Origin: Candidatus Onthocola gallistercoris
GTDB lineage: Bacteria; Bacillota; Clostridia; Lachnospirales; Lachnospiraceae
Assembly: GCA_018715345.1 (NCBI GenBank)
Contig: DVLT01000057.1
Location: forward strand, 1-57,311
Direction: 5' to 3'
Length of the DNA: 57,311 nucleotides
The notes below the pieces were generated by a model, which did not search any database, was not told the DNA's origin, and saw only the letters and a list, made by a program, of their open reading frames with translations. The position numbers and the translations under genes are program-made. Below are positions 43,697-52,619 of this stretch, in pieces. The first letter of the stretch is position 1. Each line of letters opens with the position of its first letter.

Positions 43697-44983
43697 TTAT
43701 TTGCTTTCAAGGAGTTTGTCTACACTGACCAGTTTCACACACAGTGTAAACAGTTTGGCAGCAAGCCCCAGTTCTTCCAGAGTGGGGAAGGTGGGCGCGA
43801 TACGGATGTTGCTGTCCTTCGGATCCTTTCCATAGGGGAAAGTGGCGCCTGCATTGGTCATGACCACACCGGCTTCTTTGGCTTTTGCCACGATGGCTTT
43901 TGCACAGCCTTCCATGGAATCAAACGCGATGAAGTAACCGCCCCTTGGCCGTATCCAAGAACCGATCTCCAGACCGCCCAGCTCCGATTCCAGAGTGTTC
44001 AACACCAGTTCAAATTTCGGGCGGAGCAGATCTGCCTGTTTACGCATATGAGCTTTGATGCCGTCCAGATCTTTAAAATACCGTACATGCCGCAGCTGGT
44101 TCAGTTTATCATGACCGATGGTCTGGATACTCATCTGTTTACGGATCTCCTTCAGGTTGGCCTCGGAAGCCGCCAGAGCTGCCACGCCGCTGCCTGGGAA
44201 ACTGATCTTTGATGTGGATGCGAATTTATAGACCATGTCGGGATTGCCAACTTTCTTACACTCTTCCAAGATCTCGATGAGATTGTCCTGGATGTCATCA
44301 TACAGATGATGCACACCATAGGCATTGTCCCAGTAGATCCGGAAATCGGGCGCTGCCGGTTTCAGTCTGGCGAAACGGCGTACTGTTTCATCCGAATAGG
44401 TGATACCCTGAGGATTGGAATATTTTGGCACACACCAGATACCTTTGATCGTCTCATCTTCACTGACCAGTTTTTCCACCACGTCCATGTCCGGTCCTTC
44501 CGGTGTCATCGGAACATTGATCATCTCAATGCCAAAATATTCTGTGATGGCAAAATGTCTGTCATAGCCGGGCACCGGACAGAGGAATCTTACTTTGTCC
44601 AGCTTACACCAGGGAGTGTGTCCCAGTACGCCATGTGTATAAGAACGTGAAACCGTATCAAACATAACGTTCAGGCTGGAATTGCCGTAAACGATGATCT
44701 CTGACGGGTCATTTTCCATGATCTGGGCCATCAGCCTCTTTGCCTCATCAATACCGTCCAGGCAGCCGTAATTGCGGCAATCGATACCTGCTTCACACTT
44801 CAGGTTGGAAGTATGGTTAAGCACTTCCATCATATCCATGGACAGGTCCAGCTGATCAGCCGCAGGTTTTCCTCTGGACATATCCAGTTTCAGCCCCTGG
44901 GCTTTAAAGTCGTTATACTCCTTTTCCAGCTCATTTTTTAAAGACAGGAGTTCTTCCTTCGTCATTGTCTGATAAGATTTCAT
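43697..44983 (-). CDS. Class I PLP aminotransferase (aspartate/MocR-type aminotransferase family)
   Basis: A 428-residue PLP enzyme. The cofactor lysine is in YKFASTSKISFPGSGVAAL near residue 250, with the Asp-x-Ala-Tyr of IYWDNAYGVHHLY near 208 and the phosphate-binding YGNSSLNVMFD near 100. The form MSRGKPAADQLDLS at the N-terminus is typical of the PF12897-type group, often called aspartate aminotransferases. It has its own promoter and terminator. The ATG at 44983 is set by GGGAGGAAGAATACAG. Confidence 0.85.
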   Translation of the reverse strand: MKSYQTMTKEELLSLKNELEKEYNDFKAQGLKLDMSRGKPAADQLDLSMDMMEVLNHTSNLKCEAGIDCRNYGCLDGIDEAKRLMAQIMENDPSEIIVYGNSSLNVMFDTVSRSYTHGVLGHTPWCKLDKVRFLCPVPGYDRHFAITEYFGIEMINVPMTPEGPDMDVVEKLVSEDETIKGIWCVPKYSNPQGITYSDETVRRFARLKPAAPDFRIYWDNAYGVHHLYDDIQDNLIEILEECKKVGNPDMVYKFASTSKISFPGSGVAALAASEANLKEIRKQMSIQTIGHDKLNQLRHVRYFKDLDGIKAHMRKQADLLRPKFELVLNTLESELGGLEIGSWIRPRGGYFIAFDSMEGCAKAIVAKAKEAGVVMTNAGATFPYGKDPKDSNIRIAPTFPTLEELGLAAKLFTLCVKLVSVDKLLESK

Positions 44984-45032
44984 CTGTATTCTTCCTCCCA
45001 TAATTCATAATTTATGTCCTAACGTCTGGATA

Positions 45033-45061
45033 ATTATACACTAAATTTGAAAATCCTACAA
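45033..45061 (-). promoter_or_regulatory. Promoter of the aminotransferase gene
   Basis: Minus strand TTGTAG (45056-45061), 17-base spacer, TATAAT (45033-45038), about 50 bases upstream of the ATG. Confidence 0.7.
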
Positions 45062-45157
45062 TCTTTCCGTATAAATTTGTAAAATAACGGCACTTTGACG
45101 TTTTTTCCTCCTGTCGAACACATATGTACGTGTATATTGCACATATCGAATGTGGAT

Positions 45158-46120
45158 TTACTGAGTCTTGTCCCACTCACAGACAAATCCGACCGTGTCA
45201 TCCGAATAATAGGTGTTGGTATCAATGGGGCCATCATTCCATACCCAATCGCCGCTCACTTTATACATCACCAGGTAAAATTCGTCCCCTGTTTCGTTAT
45301 TCGGCTCTCCGGATGCCCAATCTGCAAAGGAAAATTCTTCCCCGGTCACCCATTTAAAAGCGCCGACGGAATCCTTGTCCGTGGCTCCCAGCCAGGCCAC
45401 ATTCAGTCCCGAATCATCCAGCAATGCGATCACCTGGTCGTATTCTTCCTGAGACGTGATGGTTGCCAGATGGCCGCCTTGCTCTTCGCAATACTGTCTG
45501 GCTTCATCCCATGTCATACTCCCGTGGACCACCTGATATTCGTGGACCACATTCTGGGCTGCCTGCGTTTCACCGGTCGCTGTCTCCCCCTCCGTCGCCG
45601 TCTCCGGAGTTCCGGATGTGGTTCCGGAACGTGTCACGGTAAAGCTTCCGCCAGAGAAGGATTCTTCTTCGCTTTCCGCCAATGATTCCGGCGTTTCCTC
45701 AGATATTTCCGCTTCCGTACTCTCTGATCCCGTATCTGCAGCCGGTTGCGTTTCCCCGGTCCCGCCGCTCATAGCCGGCCGGATCAGCAATATATATACA
45801 GCTATCAGGATCGCCACCGCGCAGACCGCTATCCCGCATATGAGGATCACCTTTTTTGTATGCCCCCTCTTAGGCTCTTTATGCCGCTTTTCCGGCTCTT
45901 GGGGAGGCTCTTGCATATCGGGGATGTTAAAATCATCCAACGTGTCTTTTAAAGCCTCTTCAGACTGTCCGGACTCCAAAGGCTCCAACTCCAGGCTGGC
46001 TCCTTCCATATTTCCCGCTTCCGCTTCTCCCGGTATTTCTGCGCCCACAGTCCGGTGACCGCACTCCGAACAAAACACTGCGTCATCCGGAAGCTTCGCT
46101 CCGCAATTTTCACAAAACAT
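45158..46120 (-). CDS. Zinc-ribbon membrane protein with extracellular C-type-lectin domain
   Basis: A 320-residue protein in four parts. Residues 1-25 are a zinc ribbon (FCENCGAKL, FCSECGHR). An acidic cytosolic linker and a basic stretch lead to one membrane helix (about 90-112, VILICGIAVCAVAILIAVYIL). A Ser/Thr/Glu-rich extracellular stalk follows, then a C-type-lectin fold at about 195-318: MTWDEARQYCEEQGGHLATI, WLGATD, SGEPNN and the final VWNDGP/GFVCEWD. The EPN and WND motifs are those that bind calcium and sugar in true lectins. It starts 4 bases after the second WXG100 gene, with AGGTGAG before the ATG. It closes the kinase/WXG100 operon and might bind wall or host glycans. Confidence 0.82.
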   Translation of the reverse strand: MFCENCGAKLPDDAVFCSECGHRTVGAEIPGEAEAGNMEGASLELEPLESGQSEEALKDTLDDFNIPDMQEPPQEPEKRHKEPKRGHTKKVILICGIAVCAVAILIAVYILLIRPAMSGGTGETQPAADTGSESTEAEISEETPESLAESEEESFSGGSFTVTRSGTTSGTPETATEGETATGETQAAQNVVHEYQVVHGSMTWDEARQYCEEQGGHLATITSQEEYDQVIALLDDSGLNVAWLGATDKDSVGAFKWVTGEEFSFADWASGEPNNETGDEFYLVMYKVSGDWVWNDGPIDTNTYYSDDTVGFVCEWDKTQ

Positions 46121-46124
46121 CTGC

Positions 46125-46400
46125 TCACCTTCTTTGATTTTCTTTTTCATATTTGTCGGCTGTCTGTCTCAGGAAATGGACATAACTTTCAACAATACGC
46201 TGATATTCTTTAAATTTTGGATCCAATGCCCGATAGCTGTGGCATATCGTCTTTGCCGAATCGCTCTGCCAGGAACTTTCAAGGGATGTCAGCTGCTCCC
46301 CTATGTCTGCCGTCTTTTCCGACAGATCACGATTCGCCCCTTCCAACGCTGCCGCTGCGTTCCGCAGTTCCTGCGTCGTCCTCGCAACGTTTCCTGCCAT
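46125..46400 (-). CDS. WXG100-like small helical protein
   Basis: A 91-residue protein predicted to form a two-helix hairpin, with the turn at SLESSWQSDSAKTI near residue 40 (Trp-x-Ser in place of the usual Trp-x-Gly). Helices run through AAALEGANRDLSEKTADIGEQL and YRALDPKFKEYQRIVESYVHFL. WXG100 proteins are substrates or structural parts of type VII secretion. It follows another such gene, giving the usual tandem pair. AAGGAGAAAAGGGCC precedes the ATG. Confidence 0.8.
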   Translation of the reverse strand: MAGNVARTTQELRNAAAALEGANRDLSEKTADIGEQLTSLESSWQSDSAKTICHSYRALDPKFKEYQRIVESYVHFLRQTADKYEKENQRR

Positions 46401-46450
46401 GGCCCTTTTCTCCTTTCATCGCTGTTTGTCAGTACTGTCCGGTATCCGGA

Positions 46451-46738
46451 TCATCTCTGCCGTCTTTTTTGCGTATCCGCATATGCCTGCGCTGTTTTTT
46501 TCAGAAATTTGGAATAATCCGTCAAAAGCATGTTCATCCTGTCAAAACAGCTCCGGTACTCCTCCAACCGACTGGCAAAAGCCAGGATATCTTCCGATTT
46601 CCACATGTCAGACAACTTCTCCGTCTGCAGATAAATGGATTCATACGCCTGTACATATGCCTTGTTTAGGTCATCGATATGATCTGCTGTGCTGTTCAGT
46701 TCCTGAGGCGTAACGATAATGGATTTTCCCGCCGGCAT
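46451..46738 (-). CDS. WXG100-like small helical protein
   Basis: A 95-residue protein starting MPAGKSIIVTPQELNSTADHID. The hairpin turn is KLSDMWKSEDILAFASRL near residue 44 (Trp-x-Ser), flanked by two amphipathic helices. The C-terminus is basic (DTQKRRQR). The ATG at 46738 is set by GGGAGGGATCAAT; an earlier in-frame ATG overlapping the zinc-ribbon gene is rejected. With the next gene it forms a candidate heterodimer, as in EsxA/EsxB. Confidence 0.8.
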   Translation of the reverse strand: MPAGKSIIVTPQELNSTADHIDDLNKAYVQAYESIYLQTEKLSDMWKSEDILAFASRLEEYRSCFDRMNMLLTDYSKFLKKTAQAYADTQKRRQR

Positions 46739-46776
46739 ATTGATCCCTCCCTTGATCCCTGATCCGTTCCTCCGGA

Positions 46777-48042
46777 TCAATACAGGCTATTCATCATGTT
46801 CATTCCCATGCGAAGGTAATCCGGCAGATACCATGTATATGTCACCCGGATAATGATGGCATTGACGATCACCATGCAAGCAAATGTCAGGAACAGTATG
46901 TATATATATTTTGTCTCATTATTGACTGTACAGCTTTTGAGGGCTGTGGCCACAAAAAAGTATCCCAGTAAAGATCCCAGGCTGTAGATGGCCAACCCCA
47001 CGATGGGATTGATCAGCGAAACGATGATCCCAACCAGCACAAAGGGCAGGATGGCCAATGCCCGTGCCGCGGAAACCCCCGCCATTTGGGCAAAAGTGGC
47101 GTTTGCCTTAAAGGCCACTTTATTGAACAGGAACAATATCCCGGCAAAAGCGAACATGATGACCATTGCAGTGAACAGAGCCACAAAAAATATCTTGACC
47201 AACGGAAAATCAAAAACCTGCGAAACTTCACTCATCATGCTGGAATAGCTGGAGCTGGAATAAGACCCCAGGTTATTCATGGAAATGACCATATCCAGTA
47301 TCGTACTTCCGATTTTTGAAAAGACCGTTACCAAAAATAATCCAAATAATACCGCTTCTATTCCCATGACTGTCAAGATCATCGGCATATCCCCTGCAGC
47401 CGCAAAACTTTTCAGCATCTGGGCAGGATGCTTGTAAGCCCCTTGGAGCAAACAACCCAGTTTTGAAAGGAACAGACCGTTTTTGGAGTAAAAGGCCGGA
47501 TTGACCGGACGGCCTCCGCCGTAAGCTCTTTGCCCGCCTTGTACAGGCTGTCCCTGAGGGCCTCTTGGATAAGTTCCGCCTTGATGCCCCTGCCGATAAC
47601 CGCCCTGGGGGCCTGGAGCCTGCTGGCGTCCATGGGGAGCGCCTTGGGGCGCCTGCTGATAGTTATTTGCCGTTCTTTGAAACCCTTGCTGATACGGGTT
47701 GCCATTGCCTTGCGGGGTTTGCTGGTGACCATTCCCGATGCTTTGGCTTTGGGAACTTTGTTGGCGGTCATTTCCGGCGCTTGGCCCAGTCGGCTGGTCA
47801 TCCGCCATGGCCTCTTTAGCTTCTCCGTCCCCTTCAGCAGACATTTTCTCCAGTGTCACCGGCATAACCGGTGCCTGGGATCCTTCTTTCGCTTCCTCCT
47901 GTACAGCTTCCTGTACGGGTTTTCCCATTCCAAGGATCTGTGTACCTTCTTCCTCTTCTACTGCTTTAGCTGCGTCTGACTGACAGGTGCAGACTTCTCC
48001 TTCCTGGAGCAGTCTTCCGCAATGGATACAAAATTTAGCCAT
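46777..48042 (-). CDS. Zinc-ribbon protein with Gln/Gly-rich linker and Yip1-like membrane domain
   Basis: A 421-residue protein. Residues 1-20 hold a zinc ribbon (FCIHCG, VCTC). Next comes an acidic segment with EEEEGTQILGMG (Thr34, Leu37), then a low-complexity linker of about 110 residues rich in Gln, Gly and Pro (QQAPQGAPHGRQQAPGPQGG). From about residue 215 to the end there are five or six membrane helices resembling the bacterial Yip1/YIF1 fold. The Thr-x-x-Leu site could be a phosphothreonine target for the FHA protein of this operon. AGGAGGAAAAATT precedes the ATG. Confidence 0.75.
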   Translation of the reverse strand: MAKFCIHCGRLLQEGEVCTCQSDAAKAVEEEEGTQILGMGKPVQEAVQEEAKEGSQAPVMPVTLEKMSAEGDGEAKEAMADDQPTGPSAGNDRQQSSQSQSIGNGHQQTPQGNGNPYQQGFQRTANNYQQAPQGAPHGRQQAPGPQGGYRQGHQGGTYPRGPQGQPVQGGQRAYGGGRPVNPAFYSKNGLFLSKLGCLLQGAYKHPAQMLKSFAAAGDMPMILTVMGIEAVLFGLFLVTVFSKIGSTILDMVISMNNLGSYSSSSYSSMMSEVSQVFDFPLVKIFFVALFTAMVIMFAFAGILFLFNKVAFKANATFAQMAGVSAARALAILPFVLVGIIVSLINPIVGLAIYSLGSLLGYFFVATALKSCTVNNETKYIYILFLTFACMVIVNAIIIRVTYTWYLPDYLRMGMNMMNSLY

Positions 48043-48066
48043 AATTTTTCCTCCTGAACTTTATGA

Positions 48067-49518
48067 TCAATAAAAATAATAAGGTGCATCTATGGATGTA
48101 TCACTGATCTTCCATTCCCCATTTTCTAATGTGTAAGTAACATACAGGGAATCACTTCCACTTTCCGTCTCTGTTTCCAGCTTTCTGCTGGATCCATAGC
48201 CTGTATAATGGGTATATTCACTGGTAAAATCATAATCCATCTCGATCTCGATCTGTTGACTCTGGGAGTAACTTTCCCATCCGGTCACATTGCTGCAAGT
48301 GATACTCATCACACCGCTGCCGTCCTCACGGATAAAGTCATCCTGGATACTCTCAAACCGCCGACGCATGGACGTTTGTATCTGGGCATCCGATGAAAAA
48401 TAGTTCTGGACCGTGCTGTAATCCTGGCTCTGGAGCGCCGCGCCATAGACGGCTTGTATCATCTGGCTTGCATTTTCCACCAGGGAATTGATCGTTTCCT
48501 GGGAATAACTCAGATTATCCGCTGTATAAGAACTGCCGCTTGTCTGTACATCCAGTTGTACGTCCACCGGATCGCAGTAATCTGCCTCCATATGGAGCTC
48601 ATGGCTGCCCTGGAACAGGGTACTGATCTTATAACAGTCATAATATTCATCCGAATTGCTGCTGTTTTTATAATCATCACCTAAAGCCACCCCATCCAAC
48701 GTGGCCGTTGCCCCTGCCGGAATGTAGAGAGTGTAGTCGGTGAGCGTGGTTATGGAAACTTTCCAGGATGGGAAAAATAACCATGTATTGCCTGACTGAC
48801 GGATCAGACTCACTTCCATTGTCTGCAGTCCCGACCCTTCCGATGTGGTATAGCTGATCTGGAATGTCTTTGTCAGGGAAGAGCTGTACCCTGAAGAGTC
48901 ATTGGCATAGACCGCGGGCATCTCTGTCACTTCAAAGTTATTGATCTGACTATAGTTGCCTGACGACTCGCACATTTTTATATAATTATCTTTATTGATG
49001 AACGCGCTTTCTGTCACATTCACGTAACTGTAGGCCCTATCCCAATCCGACTGTATCAAAGCATCCATATACTGGCGGACGATCCGTTCCGGGCTGGTCA
49101 CCATCCGGCCAGCCACCACAAAGGCGAGCACAGCGACCACAAGAACGCAGCCAGCGATGATACCCGCTTTGGCTTTTTTCGTCAGCTTACGTTTTTCCTT
49201 CGGTTTGGTCTTTTTTGATCTTTCCACACGCTGTACGTGTATCGGATCATAGGACATGCCATTTTCTCCGGTGAATCCACCGTCATATCCCCTATTGCCG
49301 CCACTGTCAAACCCATCGTCAAATCCGCTTCCGTCTCCGGCGCCGTAGGGACCGTCATCGGGCATACCGTAGGATGGCGCGCCAAACGGATCGTCTGCTC
49401 CCATTTGTCCGTTTACCGGCGCCTGTTCCGGCGGATCCCCAAAATTCAGTCGGCTTCCGCAATTCTGGCAAAAAGCCGCGTCATTTGGATTCTCGCATCC
49501 ACAATTCTCACAAAACAT
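48067..49518 (-). CDS. Zinc-ribbon, TcaA-like membrane protein with extracellular beta/NTF2-type domains
   Basis: A 483-residue protein. It begins MFCENCGCENPNDAAFCQNCGSRL, a double-CxxC zinc ribbon, followed by a Gly/Asp/Pro-rich linker and a basic run (KKTKPKEKRKLTKKAKAG). One membrane helix at about 118-141 (IIAGCVLVVAVLAFVV) puts the rest outside. The extracellular part has a first domain with RIVRQYMDALIQSDWDRAYSYV near 150, a PEGA-like stretch LYIPAGATATLDGVALGDDY near 265, and a C-terminal NTF2-like domain. The order matches TcaA-type wall-stress proteins. Its ligand is unknown. Confidence 0.78.
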   Translation of the reverse strand: MFCENCGCENPNDAAFCQNCGSRLNFGDPPEQAPVNGQMGADDPFGAPSYGMPDDGPYGAGDGSGFDDGFDSGGNRGYDGGFTGENGMSYDPIHVQRVERSKKTKPKEKRKLTKKAKAGIIAGCVLVVAVLAFVVAGRMVTSPERIVRQYMDALIQSDWDRAYSYVNVTESAFINKDNYIKMCESSGNYSQINNFEVTEMPAVYANDSSGYSSSLTKTFQISYTTSEGSGLQTMEVSLIRQSGNTWLFFPSWKVSITTLTDYTLYIPAGATATLDGVALGDDYKNSSNSDEYYDCYKISTLFQGSHELHMEADYCDPVDVQLDVQTSGSSYTADNLSYSQETINSLVENASQMIQAVYGAALQSQDYSTVQNYFSSDAQIQTSMRRRFESIQDDFIREDGSGVMSITCSNVTGWESYSQSQQIEIEMDYDFTSEYTHYTGYGSSRKLETETESGSDSLYVTYTLENGEWKISDTSIDAPYYFY

Positions 49519-49536
49519 CTTATTCCCCTCTTTCCT

Positions 49537-49680
49537 TTAAGAAATCATATATTTGTCTTCCAGTTCCTTCATCAATGCTTCTCTTTTTTTATGCAGGATG
49601 ACCTTCCAGATGATCATCACGACCAGAAAGATCACCGCTCCGGCGATACCGCCGAAAAAAAGTATACTGCCCAGTGTCAT
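49537..49680 (-). CDS. Tiny single-pass membrane protein between kinase and TcaA-like gene (47 aa)
   Basis: The ATG at 49680 overlaps the kinase stop (ATGA), so it is translationally coupled. MTLGSILFFGGIAGAVIFL leads a single hydrophobic helix to about residue 25 (VVMIIWKVIL), followed by a charged tail KKREALMKELEDKYMIS. It is followed 18 bases later by the TcaA-like gene. Its position in the operon supports a real gene, perhaps a kinase or complex accessory. Confidence 0.65.
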   Translation of the reverse strand: MTLGSILFFGGIAGAVIFLVVMIIWKVILHKKREALMKELEDKYMIS

Positions 49681-51713
49681 TCTTCTTTCACCAACCATTT
49701 CCCATCATACAGCTGCTGCATGATATTTTCCAGTTGCTGCATCTGTACGTCTGTTTTCCCGTCCACCATGTTTTCTTCATATAAAGTCCAGGCCTTTTCA
49801 TAATATTCGGCCACCTCTCTATAATCCCTCTGGGAAGCTTCTTTTGCATTCTCGATCTCACAGCATATAAAAGCCATCCGCATGGGCGCCCGGTAATCCT
49901 GTGGATAATCTGCCATCAATTTCTCAAGCACGCTTTTCGCTTCATCGTATTTCCCAAGACTTTGCTGAACCGTGACCAGATTGTACCAAACCTGCACAGA
50001 AGCCAGACCGGAATCAGTCAGCTGCTTGTAGCAGCTTTCCGCCTTTTCATAATAAGACGCTGCCTGTTCCGGCGCCTGCTGCCCTTTTAGCGCATAGGCA
50101 TCCCCCAGCATGGTGTAAAATGTGTTTGTCTGAGACAGTCCGTATGTATTTTTCCCTGCCTCGAGCCAACTGATCATATCGTCCACATTGCCCGCATCCC
50201 GGTAAGATTGGGCGCATAGGAAATAGGCTCGTTCTTTCACATAGTCGTCATCCGCCGTATCCACAGTTTCCTTAAACTTCCGGATAGCCGTCGTATAATC
50301 CTTCCGCTTAACCGCCAATTCGCCCTCCACAAGCGCTGTATCCGCGGAAGCAAGTCCGCTGTCCCGGGCCTGGGTCAGCGCCGACTGGGCGCCTTCCAGA
50401 TCTCCTTGCCTTGCAAGGGCGATCGCCATATCTCTGTAGCAGTCCAGATTGTCGTTCTGGCTATCCAAAGATTTCTGGTAATAGTCCACCGCCGCCTCAT
50501 AATCTTCCTGCTCAAAGCAAGCGTCTCCCGCCATATAGTAGACATTGGCTAAAAGAGCCGTATCTTCTTTCAGTTGTTCGTCCAGTTCCCGGTCTGATGT
50601 GAGTTTCTCTGCCAAAGCCAATACCTGTTTGGGGTCTCCCGCCATGGACAGGGCATATAGTTTTTCATAATAGGCTGCCACATCCGTTCCATCCAATGCG
50701 ATGGCCTCGTCAAAAAGCTGACAGGCCGTATCATACTCCCCGGCTGTGACATATTGCCTGCCCGCTTCCACCTTGTCCCGGTATGCAGCTTCCCGCTCGC
50801 TGCCCATCAACCGAAATCCGGCAAAGCTCACCGCCAGGCAGATCAAAATGCCTCCCAGGCATAGATAAGTGCTCACCTTTTCCATGAGACACTGCTTTTT
50901 GTATTGGGGATCCAGTTTCTGTATGGATGACAGATCCTTCAGCATCTCATCGATCGTCTGGTACCGGTATTTCACATTTGGCTGCATGGCTTTGTTTATG
51001 ATGGCCAGCAGCGTATCCGAATAATCCAGATCATAATCCCCCAGAGGAACGATATCCCGGGGATTCTTTGCCGGTTTCCGTCCGGTCACCACGTGATATA
51101 AAGTGGCCCCCAGACTGTATATATCCGATCGGGTATCCACGATATAACGTCCCTTGGCATCTGTCGGCATATATGTATGGGTCATGCTCAAAAACTGTTC
51201 CGGCGATGCATATCCGGAACTCATACCTCCAATGGGACCGTCGGTCCCAAAGGAAATGTTGAAGTCTATGAGACAGATGTTGCCCTGGGGCGTGATCATG
51301 ATATTTGCCGGTTTCACATCGCTGTGGATGATGGGCGGCGTCTGGTGATGCAGATAAGAAAGCGCTTCGCAAAGCTGCTTTGCCCATATGATGATCTGTT
51401 TTTGTTTAAATCGGACTCCTTTTTTCAGATATTCGTCCAGAGAATGTCCAGGTATAAAATCCATGACCGTATATACTTTATGGTCGATCTGAAGAAAATC
51501 ATAAACCTGGGGAAGATAATTATGTTTCAGATTTTTTAAAATGTCCGCTTCTCCCCGAGTATTGATGAGTCCGGCCACATTTTCCTTGACCATCTTGACC
51601 GCCACATATTTTTTTAAACGTATATGGATCGCCTTATAGACCACACCGCCGCCGCCATCCCCGATCTCTTCCACGATCTGGTAAGTATTGTCAAGAATTT
51701 CTCCTCGTTTCAT
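49677..51713 (-). CDS. Membrane Ser/Thr protein kinase with extracellular TPR domain
   Basis: A 678-residue receptor-type kinase. The Gly loop is GDGGGGVVYKA near residue 18, Lys40 and Glu55 form the ATP salt bridge, the catalytic loop is HSDVKPANIMI (Asp132, Asn137) and the magnesium loop is DFN (Asp150) where DFG is usual. Ser in place of Arg before the catalytic Asp makes it a non-RD kinase. GYASPEQFLS follows. One membrane helix lies at about 290-310. The extracellular half consists of seven or so TPR-like helical repeats (YDTACQLFDEAIALDGT, YEAAVDYYQKSLDSQ). The ATG at 51713 is chosen from AAAGG and homology; upstream in-frame ATGs lie within the neighbour. Confidence 0.88.
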   Translation of the reverse strand: MKRGEILDNTYQIVEEIGDGGGGVVYKAIHIRLKKYVAVKMVKENVAGLINTRGEADILKNLKHNYLPQVYDFLQIDHKVYTVMDFIPGHSLDEYLKKGVRFKQKQIIIWAKQLCEALSYLHHQTPPIIHSDVKPANIMITPQGNICLIDFNISFGTDGPIGGMSSGYASPEQFLSMTHTYMPTDAKGRYIVDTRSDIYSLGATLYHVVTGRKPAKNPRDIVPLGDYDLDYSDTLLAIINKAMQPNVKYRYQTIDEMLKDLSSIQKLDPQYKKQCLMEKVSTYLCLGGILICLAVSFAGFRLMGSEREAAYRDKVEAGRQYVTAGEYDTACQLFDEAIALDGTDVAAYYEKLYALSMAGDPKQVLALAEKLTSDRELDEQLKEDTALLANVYYMAGDACFEQEDYEAAVDYYQKSLDSQNDNLDCYRDMAIALARQGDLEGAQSALTQARDSGLASADTALVEGELAVKRKDYTTAIRKFKETVDTADDDYVKERAYFLCAQSYRDAGNVDDMISWLEAGKNTYGLSQTNTFYTMLGDAYALKGQQAPEQAASYYEKAESCYKQLTDSGLASVQVWYNLVTVQQSLGKYDEAKSVLEKLMADYPQDYRAPMRMAFICCEIENAKEASQRDYREVAEYYEKAWTLYEENMVDGKTDVQMQQLENIMQQLYDGKWLVKEE

Positions 51714-51730
51714 CGTTCGTCTGCCTTTCT

Positions 51731-52573
51731 CTACATATCCAGCATGGTTTCCAGGGAAGCGCCGTTTAGCTTCCATTTTGGAAAGAGACCTAAAAATTTA
51801 TCCGTGGATCTGACAAAAGTCAATTCCACAGTCGGTATCTCTTCTCCCATGGAAAACCCGGCCAAGGACGGCTGGAAAACCATATCTTTCGCCATCAGCC
51901 CTGTCGCCGGATCCATATAGGCTGCCGTCTCTGAAAGTTTTTCAAACTGTATCATGGAAATCAGCTCAATGCCGTCCGGCAGTTCATCCTCTATGGAACC
52001 ATCGGCAAAAAACGCCTCGATCTGGGCCTGCTCTTCCGAAGTCCAGACGCATTCATCAAAAGCGCCCTTTATATCGCCTTTGGAAATCTTATCAAATATC
52101 CGCCCAAGACACGCTTCCGCAGAGCATACCCGGTTGGCATAGATATAGGTGCCGCCGCCCACTGCCAGGATACACAAAAGGATAACGGCGATGAGGATCC
52201 CTCTTTTTTTGCCTTTGCGGGGGGCTTTCGCCTTAGCCTGCTTTTCTTTCTGTTTCCTGTCCTCAGGCCGGGAAGTCATGGGCACAAAGCCATCCGGTAT
52301 AAAATCTTCCTGGAAATAAGCCGCGCCATGGGGATCTGGCTGTCCTTTCTGGCTGTCTGGCGTCTCCTCCGATAGGGTTTCCTTTTCCATCTGGCGATTT
52401 TGCGTCTCCACATTTCTTTTTAGGAGCACGGTCTCTTCTTCGCCGTCATCCCACGGCTCCGATCCCGTTGGGGACTGGGCTGTTTCATTTTCCTGCGGAT
52501 ACAGCCGACTTCCACATTTGTAACAGAACTTGGCTGTGTCCGAATTTTCCGTTCCGCAATGCATGCAAAACAT
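51731..52573 (-). CDS. Zinc-ribbon membrane protein with a Thr-x-x-Leu phospho-motif (280 aa)
   Basis: Residues 1-25 form a zinc ribbon (FCMHCGTEN, FCYKCGSRL). The linker contains WDDGEEETVLLKRN (Thr48, Leu51), which resembles phosphothreonine sites bound by FHA domains. A basic run (KQKEKQAKAKAPRKGKKR) precedes a membrane helix at about 125-145. The extracellular part of about 135 residues (RIFDKISKGDIKGAFDECVW, LTFVRSTDKFLGLFPKWKLNG) resembles NTF2-like or lumazine-binding-like sensor domains. GAGGGAGGGAAACGG precedes the ATG. It lies between the FHA and kinase genes. Confidence 0.75.
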   Translation of the reverse strand: MFCMHCGTENSDTAKFCYKCGSRLYPQENETAQSPTGSEPWDDGEEETVLLKRNVETQNRQMEKETLSEETPDSQKGQPDPHGAAYFQEDFIPDGFVPMTSRPEDRKQKEKQAKAKAPRKGKKRGILIAVILLCILAVGGGTYIYANRVCSAEACLGRIFDKISKGDIKGAFDECVWTSEEQAQIEAFFADGSIEDELPDGIELISMIQFEKLSETAAYMDPATGLMAKDMVFQPSLAGFSMGEEIPTVELTFVRSTDKFLGLFPKWKLNGASLETMLDM

Positions 52574-52619
52574 CCGTTTCCCTCCCTCGCTGCAATGTAT
52601 CATGATCAGGTTGTCCGCT

